From the NCBI RefSeq assembly GCF_009846755.1, contig NZ_AQOR01000012.1:42451-106450 (forward strand): a stretch of 64,000 nt of DNA. Direction: 5' to 3'. The notes under the pieces were generated by a model. It saw only the letters and a program-made list of their open reading frames with translations, was not told the origin of the DNA and searched no databases. Shown here piece by piece: positions 45,559-55,428 of the stretch. The stretch's first letter is position 1. Each line of letters begins with the position of its first letter. This DNA is from Alcanivorax sp. S71-1-4. GTDB taxonomy: Bacteria; Pseudomonadota; Gammaproteobacteria; Pseudomonadales; Alcanivoracaceae. Made by a program: the position numbers and the translations under genes.

Positions 45559-48447
45559 CTATTCCACCCTTAATCCGAAGATCAGCGTTGCCGTCTCGCC
45601 TGCGGCCAGTTCACCCACATTGACGCTGATATCGCCCGTGCCGTAATCCGCCGGCGCCACCACAGTACCGGTGCAGTCACCGGACGGTGACTGGCAGTCC
45701 GTGGCGGCCGCCAGCATTGATGTAAACGGCTGGGTGCGGTCGTTGAGCGTCACCTGATGCATGGTTTCACCACCGTTGTTCAGGGCTGTCACCCGGTAGA
45801 TCACGCAATGCTGTCCCGGCACGGCCTGGAAACGGGTGTAGACGAAGCAGCCGGCGCCGGTGCAACTGCCCGGCCCGTCCGGCACGCCGTCGCAATTGCG
45901 GTCCAGCGCCTGCTCCTTGCTCAGCCGCACCTGCGTGTTGCTGACGGTGGAGACATCCTGCGCGCTGGCGTTGACGGATGATGTGACGCCCTGCGCGGTG
46001 GCAGAAATTGTCTTGGTGTTGGTGATGCCGTACGCCGCGTTGGCCGGTGCAAACACGCGCGCAAACACGGTCACGCTTTCGCCCACCGCCAGGATGCCGT
46101 CGCCCCCCACCGTGGCCAGTGGCGTACCGGCCGGCAACGGCTGGTCCGCCGGGCCCCAGTCACCATTGCCATCGGTGTCCTCGAACAGCACCACCGACCA
46201 GCCGTTGTCCAGCGCGGCATCGGGATCACCGGTGAGGAGCACATTGCTGAGCGGTTCGCTGCCGGTGTTGGTGACCTGGTGCACATACAGGACGTGACTG
46301 CCGGGCATCACCTGGCCAATCTGGTCCGGCGTCAGGCTCAGCGCCGGAGCGGTGTTGATCTGCACCGCGTCGTGCTTGATGTCCTGCGCGCCGGTGGTGG
46401 GCGACAGGGCACGGAAGTACAGGCTCTGCTGGCCATTGCCCGCACTGGCCGGTGCCGTGACGCGCGCGCAGACCACGCGCGACTGGCCACCGGGGATCAG
46501 GCCGGTGTTGGACAACACCGCGCTGGTCGCGCTGCAATTGCCGGCGCCGGCATCACTCAGCAGCTGCACTTGCCAGCCCGCCGGCAACTGACCGGGAATA
46601 AAATCGCTGCCGCTGACCGACAGATCGAAATTGTCCTGCACGCTGCCCCGGTTGTTCACCACCAGCACCAGCATCGCACTGCCGCCCGGTGTGATCGGCA
46701 CCACCGTCACCGGTGCCGCTTCCGGGCCGGCGCCTTCGCCCGGCGCGCTGCCGTCGGCGGCGCGATCATTGGTGATATCCACGGTGCTGGCAACAATATC
46801 AGCCAGGCGCAGCGTCACCGCGTTGCGCACCGTCTCGTCCGTCACCGAACTTGCGGCAAGCGTGGCATGGCGCGGCCCGCCCACGGCGTCCGGGGGCAGC
46901 GACACCAGCACCGACACCACCAGACCGCAGGCATCACCGGCACTGTTGACGACGAAACGCGCCGGGCACAGGCCGTTGCTGTCGGGCCGTGGCAGCGGGC
47001 CGGTATCCGGCAGGCCATTGCCGTTGGTGTCAGTCAGCGGTGTGTAGCCGTCGGCCCGCAACAGCATGAACGCGGTGCCGGCAGGGAACGGATCGGCCAG
47101 CGCGCCACCGGTACGGTTCTGGTCCGTGAACACGCGCAGGTCAAAACGGTCCTCGCCATCGCCGGTGTTCCAGATCACGCCACTGAAGGTCACCTGCGCC
47201 CCCTGCCCCACCGCCGCGTGCGACACGATGTTGCCACTGTCGCTGAGGTCATCGGTGCCGGGGTTGCTGTCGCCGTTGTCGTTGTTGGCGACCACGCCCG
47301 GAGTCTGCGCGCTGCTGCGAATACGCAGCGCGACGGTATTGCTGTCGAACGGCACGGGTTCGCCAAAGCTCAGGTCGCCGGCGGCGTTGCGGTAAAAGTA
47401 GTGCGCGGTATTGAGCAGCCGGTCCCCGTCCTGCAGGCCGGGCGCCACGGTGACCGCAAACGTCAGCGACGCGGTGGCGCCCGGCGTCACGCGGCTGATC
47501 ACCGCGCGTACCCGGTCCTGGCAACGCACTTCCACGGCGCCAGTATCGTAGGCACAGAAATCCATCGTCAGCGGTGCGGTGCCCTGGGCACCGTCGTCAC
47601 CGTCGTCGGTCAGCACCAGCGCGCCGGTGCTGCTCCAGCGCGCACTGCCCGGGACGTATTGCAGGCCGGCGTTGACGCCGGCCACCGATTGCAGCGGCAG
47701 GATGTCTTCGATCACCACGTCGGTGGCCGTTTCGGTGCCGGTGTTCTGCCAGGTCAGTGTCACGGTGAGCGGCCCGCCCGGTGAGCGCGCGTAAGGGCTG
47801 TCGATCTTTTTCACCACATCGATGACCGGGCCGTTCACCAGCGCGATCTGGTTGGTGTTGCTGGCCACCAGCGCGTTGTTTGCCTCGCTGCGGGCCTGCA
47901 CGGTCAGCGCGGCGCTGGTGCCGGCGGAGGCCGACGGCGCAATATCGGCGGCGATCACCACCTGCAGGCTGTCGCCGGCCGCCAGCAGCGCGGTGGGCGT
48001 GTCCAGGCAGCCGTCCGCGTCGGTCTGGTCCATCAGCGGTATCAGGCTGTCCGGCTGGCCATCGCTGTTGTCGTCGGCATACAACTGCCAGGCACTGATC
48101 TGCGGGGCGACGTTGTTGATGCAGAGCTGATACCGGTCGCTGTCGTTGCCGGTATTGGTCAGCACGTGTGCAAACAGCACGCGGCCGCCAGGCTGCCCGA
48201 TGCGTTGCTGCCCGCTGACCAGATCGATGCCCGGCACGGCCTGGACCAGTGTCTGCACAATGTTCGAACTGACGCGCTGTTCATCGGACACGGTGGCGCA
48301 GGTGTCATCCAGGCAGGCACGGAAGGTGGCCACCGCCTGGTTGCGGATCATCGCGCCCGCCGCCGGCATGGCCGCGTGGGCGGACAGGCTCAGCCACATG
48401 ACGGCGACGCCCGCCCACCACGCTGTCCACCCCCGTGTCCTCCGCAT
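45559..48447 (-). CDS. DUF11-repeat exported protein (962 aa)
   Basis: A signal peptide (ending SAHAAMPAAG) leads into a chain of DUF11/TIGR01451-type beta-sandwich repeats. Its first module (AMIRNQAVATFRACLDD, then FAHVLTNTGNDSDRYQL) repeats the first module of the 973- and 2087-residue proteins of the same operon. EF-hand-like Asp-rich loops (DDNSDGQPDS, DTDGNGDWGP) punctuate the repeats and probably bind calcium. No membrane anchor is seen. The TAG stop is one to four bases before the next start. It is likely a structural subunit of a surface assembly. Confidence 0.85.
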   Translation of the reverse strand: MRRTRGWTAWWAGVAVMWLSLSAHAAMPAAGAMIRNQAVATFRACLDDTCATVSDEQRVSSNIVQTLVQAVPGIDLVSGQQRIGQPGGRVLFAHVLTNTGNDSDRYQLCINNVAPQISAWQLYADDNSDGQPDSLIPLMDQTDADGCLDTPTALLAAGDSLQVVIAADIAPSASAGTSAALTVQARSEANNALVASNTNQIALVNGPVIDVVKKIDSPYARSPGGPLTVTLTWQNTGTETATDVVIEDILPLQSVAGVNAGLQYVPGSARWSSTGALVLTDDGDDGAQGTAPLTMDFCAYDTGAVEVRCQDRVRAVISRVTPGATASLTFAVTVAPGLQDGDRLLNTAHYFYRNAAGDLSFGEPVPFDSNTVALRIRSSAQTPGVVANNDNGDSNPGTDDLSDSGNIVSHAAVGQGAQVTFSGVIWNTGDGEDRFDLRVFTDQNRTGGALADPFPAGTAFMLLRADGYTPLTDTNGNGLPDTGPLPRPDSNGLCPARFVVNSAGDACGLVVSVLVSLPPDAVGGPRHATLAASSVTDETVRNAVTLRLADIVASTVDITNDRAADGSAPGEGAGPEAAPVTVVPITPGGSAMLVLVVNNRGSVQDNFDLSVSGSDFIPGQLPAGWQVQLLSDAGAGNCSATSAVLSNTGLIPGGQSRVVCARVTAPASAGNGQQSLYFRALSPTTGAQDIKHDAVQINTAPALSLTPDQIGQVMPGSHVLYVHQVTNTGSEPLSNVLLTGDPDAALDNGWSVVLFEDTDGNGDWGPADQPLPAGTPLATVGGDGILAVGESVTVFARVFAPANAAYGITNTKTISATAQGVTSSVNASAQDVSTVSNTQVRLSKEQALDRNCDGVPDGPGSCTGAGCFVYTRFQAVPGQHCVIYRVTALNNGGETMHQVTLNDRTQPFTSMLAAATDCQSPSGDCTGTVVAPADYGTGDISVNVGELAAGETATLIFGLRVE

Positions 48448-48459
48448 CCCCGATCCCCC

Positions 48460-49050
48460 TTACTTCACCGGCGCCGGCGCGACAAATGCTTCGTCGCCGC
48501 TGCCATCGAAATCCACCCGCAGCAGCAGCGGCCGCCCCTGTGCATCCAGCGGCATCAATTCCACTCGCCGGTTGACGATCCGGTCTTCCACCCCCGTGTT
48601 CGGATTGATCGGCGCTTCCATCGCCGGCGCCGCGACTTTCATGCGCGCGCGGCTGATACCGTTCTGCACCAGAACATTCACCACCATGCGCTGGCGCTGC
48701 TCGGCCAGCCAGCGATTGTAAACAGCGTCGCCGGCCTGGTCGGTAAAGGCTTGGATGCTGATCTGTAACGTCGGGTAAAGACTCAGCACCGCCAGGTTGC
48801 TGTTCAGCCGGGCGCGGTTTTCCTCATCCAGCACGGCGTTGTCAAAACCGAAGTACACCGCCGGCTCCCAGGTATCGGTGCGCACACTGCCATCCAGTGT
48901 GGCGATGCCGGTCACCGTCACCAGACCGACCGGCGTGACGGCAATATCCACCGGGCACAGGTCGTCGTACTGCGCGTACAGCGCGTCGGTGGTGGCGCAA
49001 CCGGCGAGCATGGCGAGTGCCGCCAGCAGCGCGATCCTGACAATGTTCAT
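48460..49050 (-). CDS. OmpA-like lipoprotein
   Basis: This 196-residue protein has a lipobox (LAMLAGCATT). After a short beta segment comes an OmpA_C-like peptidoglycan-binding domain: VYFGFDNAVLDEENRARLNSN, LQISIQAFTDQAGDAVYNRWLAEQRQRMV, and the closing NRRVEL. The usual family motif G-H-T-D appears as AFTDQAG, so the key Asp is kept. It overlaps the 2087-residue barrel gene by ATGA and probably ties that outer-membrane complex to the cell wall, in the way Pal or secretin-partner lipoproteins do. Confidence 0.85.
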   Translation of the reverse strand: MNIVRIALLAALAMLAGCATTDALYAQYDDLCPVDIAVTPVGLVTVTGIATLDGSVRTDTWEPAVYFGFDNAVLDEENRARLNSNLAVLSLYPTLQISIQAFTDQAGDAVYNRWLAEQRQRMVVNVLVQNGISRARMKVAAPAMEAPINPNTGVEDRIVNRRVELMPLDAQGRPLLLRVDFDGSGDEAFVAPAPVK

Positions 49051-52000
49051 CGTGATGCCCCCATGTAGCTGCGCTGGCCCGCGGCCTTGCTGCCCAGCCA
49101 GCCGAGATCGTTCTCGTCGAATTTGTATTCCAGGCCGATGTAGACGCCGTGGGCGTTGTAGCCTTCCGGATCCAGGTCTTCATCGCGGAAACCGACCAGG
49201 TTGTAGCCGATGCCCATGCGCAGGTTGCGCCGCACCAGTGCGTTCAGGCCGATGCCGGCGCTGTGGCGCAATTCGCTCACGCCTTCGGTGCCGAGCACAC
49301 CGGCATGCAGGTCCAGATCGAAACGACGGGTGATGTCCCAGATCAGGCGCCCGTCCATCACCCAGGCGTCGGTGTAGGCGGTGACGGTGCCCAGGTCGGT
49401 GCGCTGCCACTTGACGCCCATGCGGCCGGAGACAATCCAGTTATCCGCCGCCTGATAGTTGTGATGCGTGGAAAACATGTGCACGGTGCGGTCGGCACCG
49501 CTGAGGCCGCCCCAGTGTTCTTTCCACTTGTACATGAACAGCATGTGGTGGCGGTTGTCGCGCCGTGGCCGGTGCGCGGCGCCCAGCGTGACGATGTTGT
49601 CGCCCTCTTTCGGCTGGCCGTCGGTGTATTGCAAACGCAGGTCATCACGCACCACGGCCGACCAGTCGGTGGTCACACGCCAGATATTGGCGGCGCTCAG
49701 GCCGTAATAGGTGCGGCCGTCGCCAAAACGGGTTTCCACCCGGCCCAGGGTGCGGCGGTTGACGTTGCGCTTGTCTTCCATGCCGACGGAGATCGCCGTG
49801 GCGTCCTGCTGGCTGTTGCCGTCCAGGGTCTCGATCCATTCGATCGAGGGAGTGAACAGCAGCCCCGGCTGTAATTCGATATCCGACTTGACGCCGTTGG
49901 CGGCGGCCACGTCGCGGCCATCGATGGCGCCGCGCTGGCGGTATTCGGAAAACACATCGGTATTGCGCGTCAGCGCCGAACGCGCACCGAAGGTGAACTG
50001 CCGTGTTTCGGTGTCACTGTTGAACAGGTTCACGCCAGACAGGCTGTTGATCATTTCATAGCGGCTGTACAGGCTGGTCTTGTCGGTGATCTGCAGGTCG
50101 GCATCCGCGCCGATGCGACGGCGGTCGCCGTAGCGGAACGCCTGCTCGTAATCGGCGCCGATCTGCAGCGGCCGCCCCAGCAGGCTGTGGCTCTGGCTGG
50201 CGCCGACGATCCAGGTGCCGAAGCGATCGGTGTCGGTGCTGTCGCGCTGCTCGATACCGCGTGCGCCCAGACGCAGCGCGGTGTTGCCGAACTGTTGTTC
50301 ACCGATCAGCCCGACGCTGTTCTGTTCGTCGTCGCCATCCAGTTGTTCACTGCGCAGGCCTTCCAGGGTCAGCGCGGTGCGTGCGGAAAACTGCTGGCGA
50401 TGCTCAAGCCGCAATTCCTCGCGCGCTTCGCTGATGCCGGCGGCGGGGTTGTCGAAATGGTCTTCGGCACGGGCCCAGCGCAGGTCGGTGGTGGAGCCAT
50501 TCTCCCAGGCATGCTGCGCGTTGACGGCGTAGGCATTGCCGTCCGGGTCGCCGTTCTCGTGGCCCATGCGGCCGGTGGAGGCGTGCACGCGGGTGCGGTC
50601 GCTGATGCGGTATTCCGCCGACACGCTGTGCAGGTCGAAGCCATCGGATTCGTGCTCATCGCGGGTGCTCGACAGGCTGACACCGAAGCGCTCGGTCAAC
50701 TGCTGGTGCAGGCGCAGGCCGTAGACGTTGTAGGCATCGCGGGTGCCCTCAATGCTGTAGCTGATGCGCACGAATACCGGGTTGAGGTCTTCGTCCAGTG
50801 TCGGCACCACGTCATGGAAACGGATATCGCCGGTGAAGTAGTTGACCGAGTAATCCACGTAGCGGGTCAGCGCGCGGGTGGTGAGCACCAGGCCGGGGTT
50901 GTTGCGGTCACGCACCAGCAATTCCACGGTTTCGCTGTCGCGCGCCGGGGTGTTGCTCAGCCGGTACAGCAGCGCGGTGCCGTTGCCGCGCAGTTCTTGT
51001 GTCACCTGATCAAGGTCCGGGCGGGCACCGAACAGTTGCGCGCGGGTGCTGCCGTTATCGTACACAGCGTTGACACCGGTCAGGGTGCGCTGCGTGCGGC
51101 CCAGGTCCAGCACTTCGTTCTGCGCATCGGTGAGGTAATCGCCCCACATGATGCTGTGGCGGTTTTTTTCCAGCCGGGCGTACAGCTTGCTGCGGCTGCG
51201 TGCATCGTAGCCGCGCACCGACGCGTCGCCGGGAATCGGGTAATAATCCGCCGGGTTCAGGTCGCGGCGCACCTCGTCTTCTTCGTCGAGGTCCTTGTCG
51301 GTGTCGTAGGCCAGTGTCAGGTGCGCGTCACCGCGCACGCGGCCTTTCATGAACACCGCCGCACGGGCGTTGAGGCCATCATCGTCGATGCCGTCACGCT
51401 GGGCGCTGGGGGACAGGCCGCTGTCATTGATCTGGCTGACGCTGCCACGCAGTTGCACGAAACCGGTCGCCACCATCGGCCGCAGCGGCGCCACCTGCTC
51501 GACACGCGCGCTGGCGGTGAGCTGTTCCAGGCTGGCGCGCAGACGCACCGGGCCGGTGTATTCGGTGCTGCGCAGGTGCACCAGTGCTTCGCCGTCCTGG
51601 ACACGCACCTGATGGCCGGCCGTCTCTGGCTGGATGTCGTCTTCCTGCCACAGGCCGAGGTCTGCTTCCAGCGTCACGAAATGCACGCCCCGGGCGGGAT
51701 AGCCATTGGCGTCGCGCAAGTGAATGCGGATCGGCAGTGCTGAACGCCCACCGTCGGCCGCCAGTGTCTCTGCTTCCGGCAGCAGCTCCAGCAGGCGTGC
51801 CGCACCAGGCCGGACAAACTCGCCGCGCGCCAGTTCACGCTGGTTGCCGAAGCCGTCCTGGGTCACCACCCGCACCTGGTTTTTGCCTTCGCGCAGCGTG
51901 ATGCCGTACCAGGACAATACCTCGGCGTTTTCACGGCGGTTCAGCACCCGTTCGCCAAGCTGGCTGTCCGGCACGCGCTCGCCGTTCACTTCCAGCGCCG

Positions 52001-55000
52001 GCTCCAGCCCGGCGCGCACGACGACCTGGAAACGTCCGTCGCGGCTGATGTCATCCAGCGGCCACAGCCAGGTACCGGCCTGGGCCTGCTCATGAGTAAT
52101 CTGCGCCGCCACCGCCTCGGTCACCGGCATCGCGGCTTGCAGGCCGGCGCTGTCTTCTGTCGGCGCCACACTGCCGGCATTGGCGCGGCCGATGCGTTGC
52201 CAGGCGTCATTGATGGCGGTCGCGTCGGTGCCCCGGCTGACGCCCTGGGTATAGACGCCGCTGCCGAGGTCGCCGTCACCGCCGGCCTGTTGATAGCCGC
52301 TGCGGGTGCTCTGCTGGCGCATCGGATCAAACCGTGCGGCTTCATCCAGCATCCATTCGCCATCGATGGCGGCGTTGCGTGCCTTGAGTTCTTCAAACAG
52401 CGCCTGTGCGCGGCCCGGTGTCGGGCAGACCGCGGCAAAATCGGCGCGGTGATATTCGCCCGGTGTGAGGTCGACAAAACGGCTGCCGGGATCGGCGGCA
52501 TGGCGGTTATCAATCGGCTTCAGGCGCACGCCTTCCGGCAGCGTCAGCGGATCGATCTTGAGGGTGTGCAGGCCGGGGTTCAGGCCGTAAATGCTGTACT
52601 GGCCATTTTCATCGGTGATCACCCAGGTGCCGTCCTGCATGTACAGCTTGACGCCGCCGATCGGCCATTCGCCGTCGCTCTGCAGGTTGTCGCAGTTGCT
52701 GTCGACGTAAATCTTGCCGAACACCATCGCCTTGTCGGAGAGCACGCCTTCGCTGCGAATCTCCACTCGTACCTGATCTTCATTGGAACGGTAAACGAAG
52801 CCGGACAGCGTGCTGGCTTCTGCCACGGCGCGGTTGATGCCGTTGCTGTCAGCCGCGCCGGCGCTCAGCCGCAGACCGTAATGCAGTGTGACGCTGCTGC
52901 CCGGTGCCAGCGGCAGCGCGCTGAGGCTGCCGTCGGCGTTCAGACGTTGCAGCGCAAATGTTTTCTGCGCGCCGCCACCGGTGGGTTCGGCAATGCGCAC
53001 ACGCTGGTTGTTGACCTCCAGCCAGGCGCTGTCCGGCACATAACGGAACCCGTAGGGCAGCGTGTCGATAATGCGCGCTGCAAACAGATCGGTGTTGTGG
53101 TTGCTGGTCAGGGTCACGCTGTAGGCAAGCACGTCGCCAATGGCCGCCGTGGCAAGGTCCACCTGCTTGTCCAGCACCAGCACCCCGCCGTTACCGCCCG
53201 TGGCCGGGTCCAGCGGAATATCCACGTAGACATTCTCCGCACCGAGCAGGAACGCACCGCGATTGTTGGTCGCGCCGCTGCGCGGTGCCAGCGGATCGTA
53301 ACCGGCCAGGCCATAGGAGCTCTCGCTGATGTTCGGGTAGAACATCTGCACAGAAGCCGGCGCAATGCGCGAGGGGAAGTAGTAACCGGCCGGCGGCGTC
53401 ACATCCAGGTAATAGCAGTAACCCGGCGAGGCATACGGGTAGCGGTATTCGCCTTCGACAGAACTGTTGTCCGGATGGCTGGTGCCGGTCTGTTCCACCG
53501 GCAACGTGTCACCGGTGAACGGGTGCGTGGCCAGCACGTAATCGGCCGCCGTCAGGGCGCTGCAACTGGCCGCACCACTGCTGGCCAGCGGCTGGCGTGA
53601 CTGGTACAGCATCACACTGGCGCCCGGCAGCGGACGACCGTCGCTGGCGTCAAACACCATGCCCGCCGGGTCCACGGCGGCGGCGGCCGTGACCACTTGC
53701 AGCGAGGTGCCACCGCCACTGTCGCGCATCGGTACCGCAAAGCGCGCTGTCAGGCGATCCTGCCCGGCGGAGCGCAGCACACACCCCTGGTTAAGCGCAT
53801 CGGTGGTGGTGGTGCCGGCGTGCCAGGACGGTTGGGACGCCAGGGTTGCACCGGCCGGACACAGGCCGTTGTTACCGCTGGACTGCGCGCTGAGCACCAC
53901 CGGATAGACACTGCGGAAACGGCCACTGTTGGCGTCGGTTTCGCGCATCACCACACGCACGCTGTCGCCGGTCAGGTGCGAGCTGAGGGTGACCGCAATC
54001 AGACGCTGGCCACTGGCCGTCACTTCCAGCACATCCTGTGCCGTCGGCGACAGGTTCAGTTGTTGCGCATCCAGTTGCACGTACACGCCCTGGCGCAACA
54101 CGTCCGGGTTGTCGTTGGCCAGCAGGCGGTAGATGTCGGCACGCTCGAAATCACTGTCGTTGCCATGGGCCGGCACGCCGCTGCCGTTAATGACCGCCGC
54201 ACTGGGCCGCAGGAACGCAATCGCCGGTGTGCTGTTGCCCTGTACCGTGTTGCAGACCTGGTTGCTGGTGAATTCTGCCGTGTCATCGCCGTCCACATCG
54301 ACGCGTGCCCGGTTGAGCAGCACGGTGCCGGCACTGATGTTGCTGTTCAGGCGCACCGCAAAACTGAAACCGCCGGAATAATTGCTGCCCATGTGCGCCG
54401 CCGGCACCAGCACGCCAAAACGCTCCACCGGGCTGACACCGTCCCACTGGTCGAAACGCTGCCACTGGTCTGCGGCCGTACCGGCCAGGTGCACCAGCGC
54501 GATGGCCTGTACCGGCGACAGGCCAGTGAGGCTGCCGGCTTCCAGTACCACGTTGCCGGGCAGGATATCCTCGATCAGCACACCGGTTTCCGGCTGGCCG
54601 TTCACCTGCAGGCTGCGCGTCAGCGGCGCAACACTGCCGGTGTTGGTGTAGGTGATGGTGTAGCGCAGCGTCTGCCCCGGTGTCACCGGCATGCTGCATG
54701 CCTGGCTGGCCACTTTGTTCAGGTTCAGGAAAGCGCCGTTGCCGACGTGCACGGTGTCGGTCACCTCGTCCACGACGGACGCATCATTTTGCGACGCGGC
54801 GGCCAGGTGCACACGCAACTGATCGCCGGCGTTCTGTCCTGCGGGTACGGTGCCGGCAATCACCAGCAGCAGGCTGCCACCGGCGGGAATCTCCGGCGTC
54901 GTGGTCAGCGCCGGCTCGCCCGGATCGGCGATGCCGTTGCCGTTGAGGTCGTGATACAGGTTCAGTGCCAGCAGGTCGCCCTGGTCGCCACCCAGGTTGG

Positions 55001-55310
55001 TCAGCGTCAGGGCATAACGGTCGGCCAGGTTGCCGGTGTTGGTGAGCAGGTGGCCAATGCTGATCTGCTGGCCGGCCGCCACATAGCGCTCAGCGTCGCC
55101 ATCCAGTTGCACCGAACGGGCGGCAGACACCACCAGTTGCGAGACATTCGACTTCAGCACCTTGACGCTGCCACTGAGCGGATCGAAGTAACGTACCTGC
55201 GCCTGGTTGTAGAGCACGGTGCCCGGCGCGGTCACGGCCGCCCACGCGCTGCCGGCTATCGCCAGCAGCACGATCAGGCTGAAAACCGTTTTAGCGCAAC
55301 ACCGAATCAT
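49047..55310 (-). CDS. 2087-residue outer-membrane protein: DUF11/SdrD/Ig-like region plus C-terminal barrel
   Basis: After a signal peptide (about 1-24) come two to three DUF11-type modules (about 25-330), a carboxypeptidase-regulatory-like domain near 552 (DASDGRPLPGASVMLY), another DUF11 (about 680-840) and an SdrD-B-like domain (about 855-950; FGKIYVDSNCDN, VTDENGQYSIYGL). An Ig/Big_1-like domain follows near 1200 (IRIHLRDANGYPARGV). From about 1320 there are some 770 residues of alternating amphipathic strands, interpreted as a large beta-barrel. The last strand (GVYIGLEYKF) is followed by a 21-residue tail, unusual for Bam substrates. It could be the membrane platform or exporter for the operon's DUF11 proteins. 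No known usher motif was recognised. Confidence 0.8.
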   Translation of the reverse strand: MIRCCAKTVFSLIVLLAIAGSAWAAVTAPGTVLYNQAQVRYFDPLSGSVKVLKSNVSQLVVSAARSVQLDGDAERYVAAGQQISIGHLLTNTGNLADRYALTLTNLGGDQGDLLALNLYHDLNGNGIADPGEPALTTTPEIPAGGSLLLVIAGTVPAGQNAGDQLRVHLAAASQNDASVVDEVTDTVHVGNGAFLNLNKVASQACSMPVTPGQTLRYTITYTNTGSVAPLTRSLQVNGQPETGVLIEDILPGNVVLEAGSLTGLSPVQAIALVHLAGTAADQWQRFDQWDGVSPVERFGVLVPAAHMGSNYSGGFSFAVRLNSNISAGTVLLNRARVDVDGDDTAEFTSNQVCNTVQGNSTPAIAFLRPSAAVINGSGVPAHGNDSDFERADIYRLLANDNPDVLRQGVYVQLDAQQLNLSPTAQDVLEVTASGQRLIAVTLSSHLTGDSVRVVMRETDANSGRFRSVYPVVLSAQSSGNNGLCPAGATLASQPSWHAGTTTTDALNQGCVLRSAGQDRLTARFAVPMRDSGGGTSLQVVTAAAAVDPAGMVFDASDGRPLPGASVMLYQSRQPLASSGAASCSALTAADYVLATHPFTGDTLPVEQTGTSHPDNSSVEGEYRYPYASPGYCYYLDVTPPAGYYFPSRIAPASVQMFYPNISESSYGLAGYDPLAPRSGATNNRGAFLLGAENVYVDIPLDPATGGNGGVLVLDKQVDLATAAIGDVLAYSVTLTSNHNTDLFAARIIDTLPYGFRYVPDSAWLEVNNQRVRIAEPTGGGAQKTFALQRLNADGSLSALPLAPGSSVTLHYGLRLSAGAADSNGINRAVAEASTLSGFVYRSNEDQVRVEIRSEGVLSDKAMVFGKIYVDSNCDNLQSDGEWPIGGVKLYMQDGTWVITDENGQYSIYGLNPGLHTLKIDPLTLPEGVRLKPIDNRHAADPGSRFVDLTPGEYHRADFAAVCPTPGRAQALFEELKARNAAIDGEWMLDEAARFDPMRQQSTRSGYQQAGGDGDLGSGVYTQGVSRGTDATAINDAWQRIGRANAGSVAPTEDSAGLQAAMPVTEAVAAQITHEQAQAGTWLWPLDDISRDGRFQVVVRAGLEPALEVNGERVPDSQLGERVLNRRENAEVLSWYGITLREGKNQVRVVTQDGFGNQRELARGEFVRPGAARLLELLPEAETLAADGGRSALPIRIHLRDANGYPARGVHFVTLEADLGLWQEDDIQPETAGHQVRVQDGEALVHLRSTEYTGPVRLRASLEQLTASARVEQVAPLRPMVATGFVQLRGSVSQINDSGLSPSAQRDGIDDDGLNARAAVFMKGRVRGDAHLTLAYDTDKDLDEEDEVRRDLNPADYYPIPGDASVRGYDARSRSKLYARLEKNRHSIMWGDYLTDAQNEVLDLGRTQRTLTGVNAVYDNGSTRAQLFGARPDLDQVTQELRGNGTALLYRLSNTPARDSETVELLVRDRNNPGLVLTTRALTRYVDYSVNYFTGDIRFHDVVPTLDEDLNPVFVRISYSIEGTRDAYNVYGLRLHQQLTERFGVSLSSTRDEHESDGFDLHSVSAEYRISDRTRVHASTGRMGHENGDPDGNAYAVNAQHAWENGSTTDLRWARAEDHFDNPAAGISEAREELRLEHRQQFSARTALTLEGLRSEQLDGDDEQNSVGLIGEQQFGNTALRLGARGIEQRDSTDTDRFGTWIVGASQSHSLLGRPLQIGADYEQAFRYGDRRRIGADADLQITDKTSLYSRYEMINSLSGVNLFNSDTETRQFTFGARSALTRNTDVFSEYRQRGAIDGRDVAAANGVKSDIELQPGLLFTPSIEWIETLDGNSQQDATAISVGMEDKRNVNRRTLGRVETRFGDGRTYYGLSAANIWRVTTDWSAVVRDDLRLQYTDGQPKEGDNIVTLGAAHRPRRDNRHHMLFMYKWKEHWGGLSGADRTVHMFSTHHNYQAADNWIVSGRMGVKWQRTDLGTVTAYTDAWVMDGRLIWDITRRFDLDLHAGVLGTEGVSELRHSAGIGLNALVRRNLRMGIGYNLVGFRDEDLDPEGYNAHGVYIGLEYKFDENDLGWLGSKAAGQRSYMGASR

Positions 55311-55347
55311 CGCGGCTCGTTACCCAGTTTTTTTTGTGGCCCCTGGC

Positions 55348-55408
55348 GAGGGTTTCCGCAACCGATGCACGCACCGGCTGGGGAAACCCTCCCCTTTACA
55401 GGAGAGGG
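55348..55408. repeat. Intercistronic tandem hairpins (REP-like)
   Basis: GAGGGTTTCC (55348-55357) pairs with GGAAACCCTC (55382-55391), with a smaller palindrome in its loop. It is overlapped by CCCTCCCC-TTTACA-GGAGAGGG (55387-55408), then a run of eight G. They lie between the 973- and 2087-residue genes and lack a T-tail, so they look like mRNA-stabilising or REP elements rather than terminators. Confidence 0.55.
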
Positions 55409-55428
55409 TCTCAGGGGGGGGACGGTTA

